64,000 bases of DNA, from positions 930,001 to 994,000 of the forward strand of contig NC_060105.1 of NCBI RefSeq assembly GCF_021155765.1, read 5' to 3'. Below are positions 27,301 to 39,782 of this stretch, piece after piece. Every line of letters starts with the position of its first letter. Position 1 is the stretch's first letter. Under the pieces are notes generated by a model. It saw only the letters and a program-made list of their open reading frames with translations. It searched no databases and was not told where the DNA came from. This DNA is from Diprion similis. Its lineage: Eukaryota; Arthropoda; Insecta; Hymenoptera; Diprionidae. The position numbers and the translations under genes were made by a program.

Positions 27301-30300
27301 TTTATCTGGACGTAGCCGCAAGCATCGTATTCATTATTCACCATTCATTCGTTTATGTTATGTTCCAGGTGAGATGGCGGTGATGTACTTGTTCACCAGG
27401 TACCGATTCAACTGGAACGAAGTCCAGTTCAGCATGTTTTCCACCTACAGTATGCTGACAAATCTGGCCGGTTGGTATAATTTAGTAATAAATATTATCT
27501 TATTTAGGTTGGATTTCTAAAATCATGGACTCTAATGGACCAAAACCAATGCGATAATTGTCATTGTTGTTTGTTTGCTCCTGCATTTTGCATCGCGATT
27601 ATTCCTATTATTCGCGTATATTCTCACTACAGCCGCCTTCGAAAATGGTACAAAAAAAAAAAAAAAAAAAACAACCGATTACTATTTTTTTTTCTCACCT
27701 GACATAATTGATCAATCGCGTACGTCCTCTCACTGTTGAAAAGACAAGGAAATTTTTTTTTCACTTTAACCTGAAGTGTCTCTTCGATTATTAGCCAGAA
27801 AAATCACGGCACATGACCAGCTTTCTTTTTTATCCTTTTTTATCTTCCGCAATTCCATTTTTCTTCGCCTGTTATGGACTAAGACAAGGTTCCAGTATTC
27901 ATATTAGGTAACGTAACTCCTCGTACAACTGTTAACTGTACTCCGGGATGCTTGGGTACAATCAATCAATCAATCGACCCACCACAGTCTTGATGGGCTG
28001 CTCGATGTCTCGAGGATAAACAATAAACATTTATGTGATTATCTTGTATAATAAAAACTATTATACAACGACGAGAATCGCAAATAGCGCTTTCGAAAGC
28101 ATTCAACGCCGCGTCGAGTGTTATCAAGCACATATGTCGCAGGTGTACTGTATACATCACATCACGTATTCGTATCCTGCGAATGACTATCTCCGATGAA
28201 AGGAACGCAGACATATGCATAGTCATTTCCATAATACACACCGCATTATGTAATGTTAACAGTAAACGGATAAACTTGAATGCCTATGAATATACCTTCC
28301 GGATATTGTACATTAAATCAGATCTAATCTCATGTCATTGGAATAAAACACTGTACATACTACGAACCACATTTATTATATGTGTACGTATATGCCGGAG
28401 TTGTAACGTGTAATTACGGTACTGATGCTGAGGAACGCGTGCCCTATGACTCCGTCGTAATTTGCCAAATGAATCGTAATTCGTTAAACTGTAATTAGAA
28501 GGTACAATTTCCAACCGTCAGGATTTGAATTACAATGAGTGCCGATGAGCTCACGTATGGTCTTACTTTGAATTTGACCGAGCAGTGAACCGTAAGGTCT
28601 CGGACTTTGCTCTGAAAAATGAATTGCTAATCCAGTATCTACCGTGGATCGTCGAACATGGTTTAGTCATTTTTAACACTTGAACGTTTATTGTCCAGGA
28701 ACGATGGTTTCGATCGGGGTGTTCAGTCACCTCTTGAAGATCGACGATGCATTGGTGGGCGTGATGAGCTGCATGAGTAAAATCCTCGCCAGTTTTGTCT
28801 ACGCATTTGCGAGCACCGATTGGATGATATACTTAGGTTTGTTGATGAACATTGAAACGTGCAGCCGAAGCTGATTGCATCTCACGGCGATTATCACGCG
28901 TTCATTATGTGCTTACTTTCAGCTCCTCTGGTCGAGATCGTAAACGGCACGTCGTTCATCGCCATGAGATCTATAGCCTCGAAGCTTGTGCCTACCGACG
29001 AGCTGGGTGAGTAGCGTCAGTATAAAACGCGATGATCATGATCTATGCAAGCGTGCATGGCGTGATCTATAGCGCCGTGTGGACAAAGCTATATATACAA
29101 CAGTGTAATGGGTATGTGATTCCTGGAAATCATAGAGCATGGATTATATAATTTTATTCACAATGAGCCGGGTTGTCGGCTTTGTCTGCACGACTCCTAT
29201 CACGGTACCAATCAGCGAAGCACTTCGCAAACCGGCAACATCATTCGATAAAATAACACTGCGGTATACATGAACGAACCTTTATTATCCTCGGAACGCA
29301 TTCATTTCCATTACGCAAGAGTGCTTTACGCGGGCGCAGTTAACGGCTAACTGCAACCGCGACTTCTTCTCGACGAAGGACGTCGATCCTACAGGTTTCA
29401 AGAGTTAGAAACCAGTTGAGGTCAAGGACATCCTTCGAGCCGATCAACGGTCCGATTATATGTGCATTCCGCATATGGAGCATTCCGTGTCAACTTGTCC
29501 AGGTCCGAATCCTCCTAGTTTTCGTTTATCTCGATTTTCGTTTTCGGTGTTGTAGGACCTGAAAAACGTTTGAAATTTCTGAGTAAGTACTGTCGATAAT
29601 CGTGAAAAAATACCAAAAGTGCGACATTTTATTACGAACATTTTGGCAAAAGATCCATGATTGTAAACGATCTTATTTTTGGTATTTTTTTCCGAGTTTA
29701 CAATTTGAACATTTTTTTGCGACTTTCAATAGTCATTACTTGTTGAAAGTTTTTCAGAAAAATGGAAAAAGCAATTAATTCGGGCATTTTTGAGGTCCTT
29801 CGATATCCACAAAAAATTTGGGCAAAAACGAAACAAATGAGGATCCGCACCTGGTCGAATTCACTTGGAATGACTAATTGGCACACATTATGCATCTTCA
29901 ATTTCAGAAACGCGATGGCGATCATCCAACGTGTTTTCTATTTCGCAGAACTTTTTACGTTGATGATTTGAAAAAACACAGTGAATATGTCTTGAAAAAT
30001 TGCTTAGTCTATAATAAAATATTATATCACTGAGATAGGTACGCAGTGGAATTTTAACGCGCAGATTAATCAACTACTTTGCACTCTTTGCAGGCAAAGT
30101 CAACTCTTTATTCGGCGTTTGCGAAGCACTAATGCCGTTGGTTTACGGCCCCATGTACAGTTCCGTTTATGCCGCCACCATGAACACGCTTCCTGGGGCA
30201 TTTTTCCTCCTAGGCGGGGGACTCACTATTCCAGCTGTTATTCTATTTCTGTAAGTATTTCGCCACAATTGTCTGCACTGTAATTATATGCTTCAACTTT

Positions 30301-30927
30301 TCGTTACATGCGCAATTCATCCGCACCATGATGACCGACCTCGTCGGTTTTCTACGCGTTGTCTGTTCATGATCCGTGTAATTGTTGTTGTTTTTTACAT
30401 TTTCTTATTCCCCGTCATTAACGAGTAATTTGGTACCTACTGTGTACGTACTTACATGCTATGCTCACGTAACGAATCATTTATACACGTGTAGCAAAAC
30501 CACTCGACGATTCGGATCCATTGTATAAATGAAAGGTCGTATCTCATGGATAAATATAAAAACATATGTCTACTACATCGAAAGAATCCGTGCTTGATAA
30601 TGAAAGTAATTTTCTTATTCCGTCTTCGTCTGCGTTAACTTAAGATCAAAAGCTAATAGCTTGCGCCAGAGATGAGCGGTTTATTCCTATGTATTCCCGT
30701 TTTGGCACCGATTCTTGCTTCACCGCAACTCGTTTTGTATTTCAATAAGCCGATTAGAATTGTTATGAAACTTTTAAACTTGTCCGAATAGATGGCTTTA
30801 CACCGAACACAGAGCGGATCGGAAACGGGCTGAAGAAGAGAAGAAACAGGAGACGGAAAAACCGTCCGAAGGATCGGAAGCACCTCGAGGTTTAGATAAT
30901 GGGGCCTTTGAGACGGAGGCATTGTGA
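15322..30927 (+). CDS. SLC46-family transporter (proton-coupled folate transporter-like MFS protein)
   Basis: Six coding exons join in phase to 530 residues: 15322-16297, 27369-27470, 28699-28836, 28923-29006, 30094-30250 and 30792-30927. The start is the ATG at 15322 (MTTKEVAKKDEVPEKG); an upstream in-frame GTG at 15295 is not a likely start. Exon 1 encodes the N-terminal half, including GARNTSG-type glycosylatable loop sequence, the MFS loop motif GAWSDRTGLRKP, and helices such as 'FMGIFSYIGDVT' and IPIGMALSGVLYV, followed by a basic loop with KKPQPKTS. Later exons supply the C-terminal helices, including 'LVPTDELGKVNSLFGVCEA' and YGPMYSSVY, which are typical of SLC46 members. The tail is charged (EEEKKQETEKPSEG). 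Family members move folate-like or other organic solutes; the substrate here cannot be told. Exon 1 is very GC- and CpG-rich, and intron 1 is 11 kb. Confidence 0.9.
16650..16880. repeat. Imperfect fold-back element in SLC46 intron 1
   Basis: The core is a near-perfect hairpin: 16744-16766 and 16777-16799 are inverted copies with about 2 mismatches in 23 around a 10-base loop (GTCCTAGGAG). Outside the core, GTTACGCGTTTTTTCACG (16651) and the reverse complement of CGTGGGAAAAACGCGTAAAAC (about 16855) also match. It is probably a decayed MITE. As a result, ORFs on both strands end in the same peptide type (ERPLLSPRS and KRPLLTPRT). Confidence 0.6.
19442..19914 (+). repeat. 239-bp tandem duplication, two copies
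   Basis: Copy 1 (19442-19680) and copy 2 (19681-19914) both start TACTTGCAAAGTCATTAAAA and differ at only a few positions (for example GATATC versus GAGATC before ACCGATTG or GCCGATTG). The near identity indicates a recent event. Confidence 0.92.
21826..22175. mobile_element. MITE-like element with 21-bp terminal inverted repeats
   Basis: Left end GAGTATACATGGTGTGCCTAG (21826-21846) and right end CTAGGCACACCGTGTATACTC (22155-22175) are inverted copies with one mismatch, 350 bp apart. The interior contains no transposase and shares a block with the partial copy at 14258-14376. No target-site duplication was identified. Confidence 0.7.
27652..27671 (+). repeat. Poly(A) tract
   Basis: About twenty A residues in intron 2 of the SLC46-like gene. 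It could mark an old retroposed sequence, but no recognisable body precedes it. Confidence 0.6.
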
Positions 30928-31699
30928 CGTGTGAAAAATATTAACACGGATTTTAGTCGCCATTTTTCTCACTCGAGAGGCTTGCTACTTGTTGGAGGTT
31001 CGGAGCAGAGCCTGAGCGGTAGATAAACGTTGAAAATCTTCCAGGTTCAATGTAACTCGACGGTTTTGATCCCGCTGTATTGATTTACTTCGGTAATCAA
31101 ATTCCGTTTTTTATTCCAATCTGAAATGTCCGAAGGAAATTTAACGAATTATCGAGTTGCAATGTGGCATGAGCTGCAATATTTCAATGTGATGATGACG
31201 TTTGATTTAAATGATTCCACGCTGTTTTTCGTGTTTCTAAAAACGTTCGGAAAACTGATAATTTAAACATTATTCCCCAACTTCACCTGTATACGTATTA
31301 TATCTGTAAATATTTCCAACTCTCGGATAAACGGTGGGTACGATAAAATTGAACTTACAAACATCGCTTTGCAGCACAGAGCATATTTTAATTAATTTAA
31401 TATACAAGAATATAGGAGATTAAAGTAAAATTTTAGGTAGGTGTAAAGTAACTAGGTATAGTATTATTAGTCAGGGTTTGCGAAAACCGTTTAGAGACAG
31501 GTGGATAAAATGACAAATGATTTTATTCTCGTTCAGCATACACGGTACAACTTTGTAGAAATGTTAGATTGACAATTAGCCAAAATTACGTTATTTTAAT
31601 ATACGTAACGTACACATACAGCTTACAAAAAAACGGTGTGCCTTCCACGAGTAGATTGTACAGTATATAGTGATGTAGGTATTCAAAATAGGATCTAGG

Positions 31700-31711
31700 T
31701 ATATATATATG

Positions 31712-31761
<50 letters not shown>

Positions 31762-31774
31762 TATGTATATATAT
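31700..31774. repeat. Long AT microsatellite
   Basis: Almost uninterrupted (AT)n with a few GT/AC interruptions, downstream of the SLC46-like gene. Confidence 0.9.
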
Positions 31775-33899
31775 CATACTCTTACTCTTATGTATAAATC
31801 TATAATTTATATTCCATTGACGTCCTCTTTTTTTGATATATCCCGATTAAATGAATATACTCAACAAAAATTAGTACGACGATGAAAATAAATCCAGAAA
31901 TTGAGAATATATTGCTCGTTATGTTGATTCGACGGTATATACGCGCAGGCATCGTTGTAATTAGACAATGTATTTATGCTGTACATGATATATTTTTGTA
32001 CACACAGCAAAATTGATTCTCCAAGTGGATACATATGCCTACCGTGCGGTTAGCAATGAAATCTAAATTAATCTACGACAGAATCAACATCGCTGGGTGT
32101 ACATAGTGAATGAAAGAAAATGTAATTGATGTCATTATCAAGATGGACTAACGTAATTATAAAATGAAATTTATACCGTCACATCATTCATGCGGGTAAA
32201 TTGCATCAATTATTAAGTACTTAACTAGATTACGTATACATGAATTGAAACAGAAAAAAACGATATATGATACATATACTCACAATAATTATATGTGATT
32301 AAATGTTATTATATTTTCGAGGTAGCAGTGCTTACACCTTTTCATTATTCTTATCTGCCTGCAGTTGAATTTTATGAGCAATTAATGTGGTATGCAAGTA
32401 CAGTTTTTCAAACCAGTTGTTTGCAAAGCCGTAAAAATTCATGACTCTTGTAATCGTATGTTAGTTTCATTAGAAATACCCATATACGATTAAAAAACAT
32501 CACCGCCTATATTATATATCCCTAAGTATTAACATTTATATTGTTTAAACGTTATCATTATTAAGCTTTAGGTATTTTTTTTGTGATATATAGTAATATA
32601 TAATTTTCTATTCAACTAAACATATGTATAATAAATTCTAAATATATATTTAAAAATATGTTATGATATTTCATTTATAATACATTATAGGTACATGAAT
32701 TAACAGTCGAACATTTCTCGGCCGCTCGGTCTTATTCCATTGTTAGAATTAGCAATGCTAACCGTATCATCTGTTCGATCGACAACACAAATTACTGTCT
32801 TAATAAAGAAATTCACTAATTTTACCATTAATATTCACGACAATATGACCTGAATCTGTAAGGCGTGCAACATACACATACGTAAATTGAGTTGCCTACC
32901 GGCAGGCGCCATTCCCACCAATGGTAGCGTTACGTGGATTTCATAACAAAAGACGATAGTCTTCTGTCTTCAGTTCAATTTGTGTTGCATACAGCCAGGC
33001 GTTACACAACTATCTCATTTTGTTTTTCTACTCTTATCGACAGTAGATCAATCGACGGTTGATGCTTTAGTACAAGAAATGACGTTAGCATCGCTGCCTA
33101 CGCTGCGACAATCAAAGCCATCAAAGTCGCCCGATCTCTGTCTGTGGTCGAGGCGATTGCTGATTCTTATATGTCTATGGCTGATGGCGGTGAACAATCG
33201 TAATAGTAACTTCGGGTCACATTATTTGATCAGTGGTTAGTACTGATCACTTTTCCCACCCTTTTCTTCGAGCCGTTCGCTGAGTCTGCGCTGCCCGATT
33301 TAACTCATCTAACGGCGAATCGGCCGCATGGTAGAGGGTTTGCAGCTGTACTGAACATTACTTCTGTTTATTTAAAACTTTCTGTTCTACGTCTGTACAC
33401 GTATTCGACTCGCAGTTTGGTTTGAACTGTTGTTTTTACCCGAGGACAGTTGGACACGCCACCACACCAGCCACACGGACGTCAATCACAGTCATTCAAG
33501 TGTATTCTCCGAAGTCTCCGATTCCCAGAGGACGGGCCGCGCACTGCCCACTGACAATGAGTGGCGTGATCAGTTGAACACTCCGTCGTTAGTCGTCGGT
33601 TGTCGCTGGTAATAAGTAAACGTGTGCTCGTTGTTGTGAGGAATTTGGATCGGATCGCGGACTTTGGACAAGTAACTGACATATCGCGTTCGGCGTTAAT
33701 GTCTCACCGGAGACTTATAATCCGCTTATTTATTACATCACGCTGTAGATAATAGAGTGTACGTATCGTTGATGCATCACTGCTTCGAATTTCCTTTTTT
33801 TTCCGTCATCCAGTAGTGCCTCTCAGCGTCACTCATTTTCGGCGACCCAAATTCTGTCGCAATTTCCACCGCTTTATCCGTTGAAATACACGAATACCA

Positions 33900-34041
33900 G
33901 AGGTGACATCGGACAGTGGTAAAGACGCAAGTGAATTAGTTGCACAAAACAATAACTGTGCCAACACTAGATAACAGTGTTTTCTTTTCTTCGAAACGTT
34001 GGTGGCGTAAGATTTGGGAAGGAATATTGGAAGAACTACAG
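33900..34041 (+). other. Possible 5' UTR exon of the ACE homologue
   Basis: The sequence ends in a consensus donor (CTACAG/GTATGT) and lies upstream of the coding start at 36424, which is itself preceded by an acceptor (TTCTGTTCCAG ending at 36414), so at least one non-coding exon must exist upstream. The left edge is arbitrary. No RNA evidence is available. Confidence 0.25.
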
Positions 34042-36423
34042 GTATGTCTCAATAACATTTATCGCAATGGTAATCCGATTATTTTGCTTTTCCTCGGACG
34101 AATTACTCAACAGGTTTATCCGCAAGGTTAACCAGATTTGAATGCGCAGAAGATATTAGGTTCGTATAAGAATTGATTGCGCACGAATGATTCAAAGTTC
34201 GTTCTTTTCCCGGTTACACGTTCGAACGTCATTGTGTGTGAGACACGCAAGAAGATGCTTAATCTGTCATCGTAAATGCTTCTGCTATTAATCTTGACGC
34301 AAACCGTGTACGGATATAATAATTAATTTTTCCTCTTTATCTTCTGAATCCGACGCGGTGCATCAGGCGACACTTAGACCTGTTATACGTATCTACAAAT
34401 TACACGTAGGTATAGTTTAAAAATAAATCGGTCAGCCTAAAAGACCCTGAGCGTGTTTTGATCTTTGTGATAAACATGCGTTACCTTTATCATTAATCTG
34501 CATCATTACCGCTCACCTGCACTACTTACACGCTTGTGAGAAATACGTTATTTTCCATTTGTAAATCACTGCCGCATATTTAAACGCTCGGAATAAAGCA
34601 GATGCATTAATCCCGAGTAGATGTATATATATAATTATTTTTGTGATTAAATACGCTGTTAGCTAACTATTTTGTACATTGAGAAACAGTAGCCACCTGG
34701 TGGTAGATACTGGGATTATCCGAAGGGTTTGACTTGTGCTCTTATTTTTTTAAGTTCATTTAACAGTTTTCAACACTCGATAAAATTCTGCAAATTCATT
34801 TCGAAAACGATTTAACTTTCTATTTCATGAAAGAAGAACAATGCTAATTTGTTAGTATTGTTAACATAACGAAACAGCATGGATCAAACAGTTACTGTAC
34901 AATCTTAGAATGACATTCAAGAAGTTGACTCGTCACAATATCAACATGTTTTTTTTGTTATTATTCACTAGCTGAGTTTCCAAGAACTCTCAGGGTCTCA
35001 GTAATGTTGTTTTCTAAACACGCATGGCTAAAAGTAAATGCTACTAACTTCAACCTTATAATTTGTTGATGTAACACAGCATCATTTGATTTATTGCTGT
35101 TTCCAAGTTTGTGGTTTTTGCGACATAAAATATATGATACTTATATTATGTTACAGTGAAAGGCAGAGTTAAATGATTTTATTATCACTACTTTGTATTT
35201 GTAACACGATATGCAAAATTATCGCCAACCTGCAGAGTTACTGCTACATTTGTGCGATGACAAGAGTGGTGTTTGTTCCTCCCATTGTTTTCCAAGATTT
35301 CATCTGGTTTTTTGCAGTACCAACTTGTTTGCCAAAAAATTACTCGCACACAATATGCCTGTTAGTTTTGTTTTTACAAACAACCAGAACTCTCTATGTA
35401 AATTATATTTATTATTCTCCGCAAATGGTTCATGAATAATTGACTCCTCACTGACCCATTCACCTCACACGTCAGTGTGAGTAAGACAATTCACTTTACA
35501 CGACGAGCAGTTCACGTAGACCCCCATTTAACTTACTTCTTCCCCTTCCACAAACTAACATTTGAATTATTGTGAGATGTACAGTCTTACGTTTCAAACA
35601 TTAAATCAATGTCTTCACAGATGTGTTTCATTTTGTTACCTGGAAATTGTCTTGCTTAAATATTTAAATGTTATTTTTTTTTTCAAGTATTATTGAGTTT
35701 GTATTATTTGAAAATATTATTTTTCAAATATTAAATTAAGAATAGTGCTCTCAATTCTACAATCAACAACCTTGTTTTCTACCTAATGATATTATTTTCT
35801 ACTTGGAGTAAATACCTCGGACCATTAACGAAAATTTTCACCATGTATAAATACAGTACAGTTCCAGCTATTGTGTTGATAGAATCTAGTTTAGGAAAAC
35901 AGTTTTAACAAGGTTCCATTTCTTTCCTTTGCAGTAGCTGTCCCATTTGGAATTCCTAATTTCCTTACCTTCTAACGAAATGTGTGAAATTCACTACAAA
36001 TTATTCCATAATCACAAGATCCCTTCAACACGATCTATCCAAATATTTGCAATTAGTGAAAGCCTTGCCTGTTCATTCCAATTTTAGTCAAGGCTTATTG
36101 ACTTACTTGATAACATCAGCTCATCCTTTCTCGTGTGCACAGTTCATTGTATTTACATACCTAATTGTTAATTAGTTGACGCAATCAATGTGTAGTCAGT
36201 TATCAACTGCTTTTTGCCTTTTCCTGCTTGTGATACATGAGCTGTACAATCACGTCACATGTAGTAGAATAAATTAATTCTGGGTTTTTCCGCCACATGG
36301 TGTTACGTAATAAGATTACTGTACCACTTTAACATCAGAAACTGTGAGTGCGGATACATAAGACCTACCAAAAGAGAGTTACTTTCTGAAATGAACGCAT
36401 ATTTTCTGTTCCAGAATTGCAGC

Positions 36424-39400
36424 ATGATACTCAAATATGGCCTTATACTTCTGAGCCTTCATACTCTGGTACCAAAAATCTGTGGGGATGACACACAGAA
36501 TCTCCAGGCATTCATGGATCTAACTAAATTCGATTATGCAGAGCAGTGCGAGCATGTAGCTGACCAAAAATGGAGGTTCATTCATAATCCACAAAATGAT
36601 ACACTTCTTCATGCTTGGGTTTGTAAATAGTTGAACTTGGTATTCAGAATCTGAATAAAGATGTGACTAGTTGTTACATAGTTTGAATAGCATTTAGAAA
36701 TACTGAATCCACAAATATCCAAATCCTAATAAAGCATTCATCGATTCACCTTTAGGAAGAGGCAGAGAAGAATTATGCAGCACTTAAGAAACATGAGGTC
36801 GAAGTACTCCAGAACAATTCACATGTTGAGTTGACTGATTCCTTTGTGGAGTATCAATATTACACGCAACTAAAACCAGGGGATGCTTTGCTCAATACTT
36901 CTAAACTGGACCAGGTGGGTGGAAAACGCAAAAGTACACATTGAATTACTGATGAGCTGAAGATAAATCTAACTTACTAAAATCTTTGTGTTTATTTCAG
37001 TTGATATCATTTTCTGCAAAGGCGACTTTCCTGGAAATGCGTGCCAATCAGACAGATGATACTCGAGAAGGTAACAATTTCTGGATTCTTTTCAAACATC
37101 ATTGCCATGCTTCTAACGTCAAAATATATCTTATACCGAAATCTTATTTTTAGAAATCGAGTATTTGCTATCAAGTAATACAGACTTGGAACGCAAGCAA
37201 TCTACATGGACCCAATGGCATCGGCGCTTCTCACCGGTCCTAACTGATTTCTCATCCACACTGAGCTTCGTTTCTGAGGCAGCAACAGCCAATGGTTGGT
37301 ATAGCTTGAAATCTCCGATGCAGAATTATAAACACATACTGTAATATCCAAACGTTTTTTGTTACTTAGGTTTTGACAGTGTAGAAGATTATTGGGAATT
37401 TCTGTCTGTATATCCTGGTGGATATGAAAGTATACGAAGTATGTGGGGAGACATTACTGAATTGCATAATAAAGTCGTAACATTCGTAAAAAATCGCCTG
37501 GCTGAAAAATATAAGGTCAAATTATCTGACGACGGGATACCGGCATATTGTTTGGGTAAGATACTAACGCATTCTTATCTTATCTGTCTTTTACTATTTT
37601 AAGTGGCACATCTGAGTTCTGTTTCCGTATTCAAACTGTTGAGTAATCCATAACCATCGGTATCATCAAATCATTGATCTACTCCAGGATCCTTGGATGG
37701 CAATGACTGGATTCCTCTGGCATCGGATGCACTGCCATATGGAAATGTTACATACAGCATAAAAAAGAAGCTTTGGGACAAGGTCAATTGGCAAAGCTTT
37801 CCTTTGGAGTACATGATAATGGGTAATCAATCTTGATGAGAATAATGCAAACGTAAATAACCTTTACAGAATCTTCGTGGCAAACTTGTATACAGATCTG
37901 CTTCTGCAATCGGACACACTTTACTACATGAAGTGCCGTATGCTAGTTTCTGGGAAAATAGCAGATTCAACCAGTCTTGTTCCACCCAGCTTCTGAACTT
38001 TTGCGACAGAGGCACAAGGTATGATGCAACTTCTGTTTTATTTCAAGCATATCACCTGTTCACCAAGGTGTGAATTCACCAATCATTGCTAATTTTTTTT
38101 AACAATGAGAATAAATATTTTTTACGAATCATTTCAGAGTTACGACATGTCACCAAGCATCCCTTACCAATTTTCTCACTGCTCACAAAGTTGTGGCCAA
38201 GGTTTTGACTAGTCAAATAGGTCTTGCAAGCATTGAAAACTCACCATTCCTTAACTCAGCAAACAGATATTCAGGTAAGTAATTTTGCATACTTACTCTC
38301 AAGTTGGAAAATAATATTCTACTGTTGTCATATAACTGTTATTGAGAGCTATTAATTTCAAATTCTTAAGGTCTCGAGGAAGGTATTTCGGAATTGTTTT
38401 CTATACTATCTGTGAGTCCTGAGCAGCTACACACTTTGGGCCTTATCACTAATGACACAGATACGGATCACTCTCAAATCACTTCGTTAATGATCACCGC
38501 TCTGGATGTTCTTCCACGCTTGGCATACTACATTTCAGCAGACCTTTGGAGGATAAATATGATAAAGAATGGAACTTTTGAACCAAAAGTTCTTCTTGAT
38601 TCGTGGTGGCAGTACAGGTCAGTCATTCAATACTTGTTTGAATATGTTTAATTCAGCTTACCATAACTATTTAGAGAAGTTTTATTAATGAAACGTCCTG
38701 AAAACTCTGCTGCTTTTGTCAGAATAATAAGAAATGATTTTAATAATTATCTACAGTATAGCAAGAGTAGCATTTTACTTGCCACTGATTCTTTCAGAAA
38801 ACAATACGAAGGAGTGACAACCGATCATACAGATATTCCCACATTTTTGGATGACGAATTCATCACTAGCAACAAACCTTATCTGCCGTAAGTATAAGGA
38901 ATGTTGATTACATTTCTTCGAAACAAATACTACATGCAATATGCATTGTATACGGCTTTTAGTATTTTATTGAAAACTCAACTGTGATTGAAGTGAAACT
39001 AATTTTTACTTATGGTTGCAGAAAATTTCTTGGAACGCTGTTGGCATTCCAAATTTATGAATATCTGAATGAGGGGCGGTCGGAAGTTAGGTACGACAAT
39101 GTAGTAAACAATCATGTCAATGCTGACATCATGTAAGTTAATTTTCAAATCCCTCTAGAATATGTGCCTGCAAGTGCTGTGAGTATTACTTGTGATCTGA
39201 TCAATTCATCATCGTTTTACTTTTTGTTTTAATAGAAATGCTATTCGAGGAAGTGCATCTGACAGTTGGAAAATAATGATAAACAAGTATTTAGAAGTAA
39301 CAGAGGTAAATTCCGACGCCTTATTATCATACTTCCAACCTCTGCTGGACTATTTGAACAATGAACCAGAAGATATGTATTCCATGACTACTGACCAACA

Positions 39401-39782
39401 ATCTGATATCGAACATCTGGAAAAATTATATGCATCAAGCGATGTCACTACTACAGCAAGAACTACAACTGCTAGAATGCCAAAACCAAAAGATGTAAAA
39501 CCTTCATCCAAAAAAATTAATACTTCTACTCTTCCTCCTGATACATTTATTGTACCGGAAAAAGGAAAAAAAGACACCGTGACACCAAACGCCAAAATCA
39601 TTCCAGAACAAGAAAAGCCAAAAATTGGAGAAAGTGAATACACCGATAAAATAAATACCAGCAAAGCTGTTTGGGCAGTAGCAGCAGTACTTATAGCCAC
39701 TGTCGCAATTTGTGTAATCGCTATATTTGGGAGACGAAGATGTGTAAAAAGTCAAACGCCAAAGAATAGAAGATATGTGTGA
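36424..39782 (+). CDS. Catalytically inactive angiotensin-converting-enzyme homologue (M2 family, Ance-3-like), membrane-anchored
   Basis: Exons 36424-36618, 36756-36914, 37001-37070, 37154-37294, 37370-37555, 37688-37782, 37870-38018, 38138-38274, 38371-38617, 38675-38887, 39022-39132 and 39236-39782 join in phase to 749 residues. An N-terminal signal peptide (MILKYGLILLSLHTLVPKIC) is followed by an M2 peptidase-like ectodomain, recognisable from FWENSRFNQSC and SPEQLHTLGLITNDT. A Thr/Pro/Lys-rich stalk leads to a transmembrane helix (AVWAVAAVLIATVAICV) and a short basic tail. The HExxH zinc site is replaced by HKVVA (His348; 38184-38198), losing the catalytic Glu and second His, so peptidase activity is not expected. 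The donor at 37783 was chosen because the alternative at 37823 gives a stop codon; the resulting join is about 25 residues shorter than true ACE in this region. Drosophila Ance-3 is similarly inactive and anchored. Confidence 0.87.

Larger units (their letters stand above)
16881..27368. other. Remainder of SLC46 intron 1
   Basis: About 10 kb without a gene I can support. It holds a tandem duplication (19442-19914), a MITE (21826-22175), a region of AATCGATTA-type short inverted motifs (about 21230-21660) and paired ACCCTACGTAGGGT palindromes near 20890. Several ORFs of 60-158 codons exist, the longest at 26812-27288, but none has recognisable features. Confidence 0.45.
30928..36414. other. 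Spacer: SLC46 3' UTR and 5' region of the ACE homologue
   Basis: No gene is supported. AT-rich with a long microsatellite at 31700-31774. An ORF at 32980-33240 has a hydrophobic stretch (RRLLILICLWLMAV) but no family match. A consensus donor ACTACAG/GTATGT at 34041 suggests a non-coding first exon for the downstream gene. The remainder appears unique and featureless. Confidence 0.4.

Noticed and set aside
32980-33240. 86-codon ORF with a hydrophobic segment
   Set aside because: Possible signal-anchor, but no homology, no clear promoter, and splice context is weak; could be checked by RNA-seq.
34121-34140. Search for tRNA or rRNA genes across the spacers
   Set aside because: I found no tRNA B-box or T-arm pattern with a matching acceptor stem by eye; a tRNAscan-SE run would settle this.
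35173-35439. 88-codon Cys/Phe-rich ORF upstream of the ACE homologue
   Set aside because: AT-rich hydrophobic translation without conserved motifs; two frames are open in parallel.
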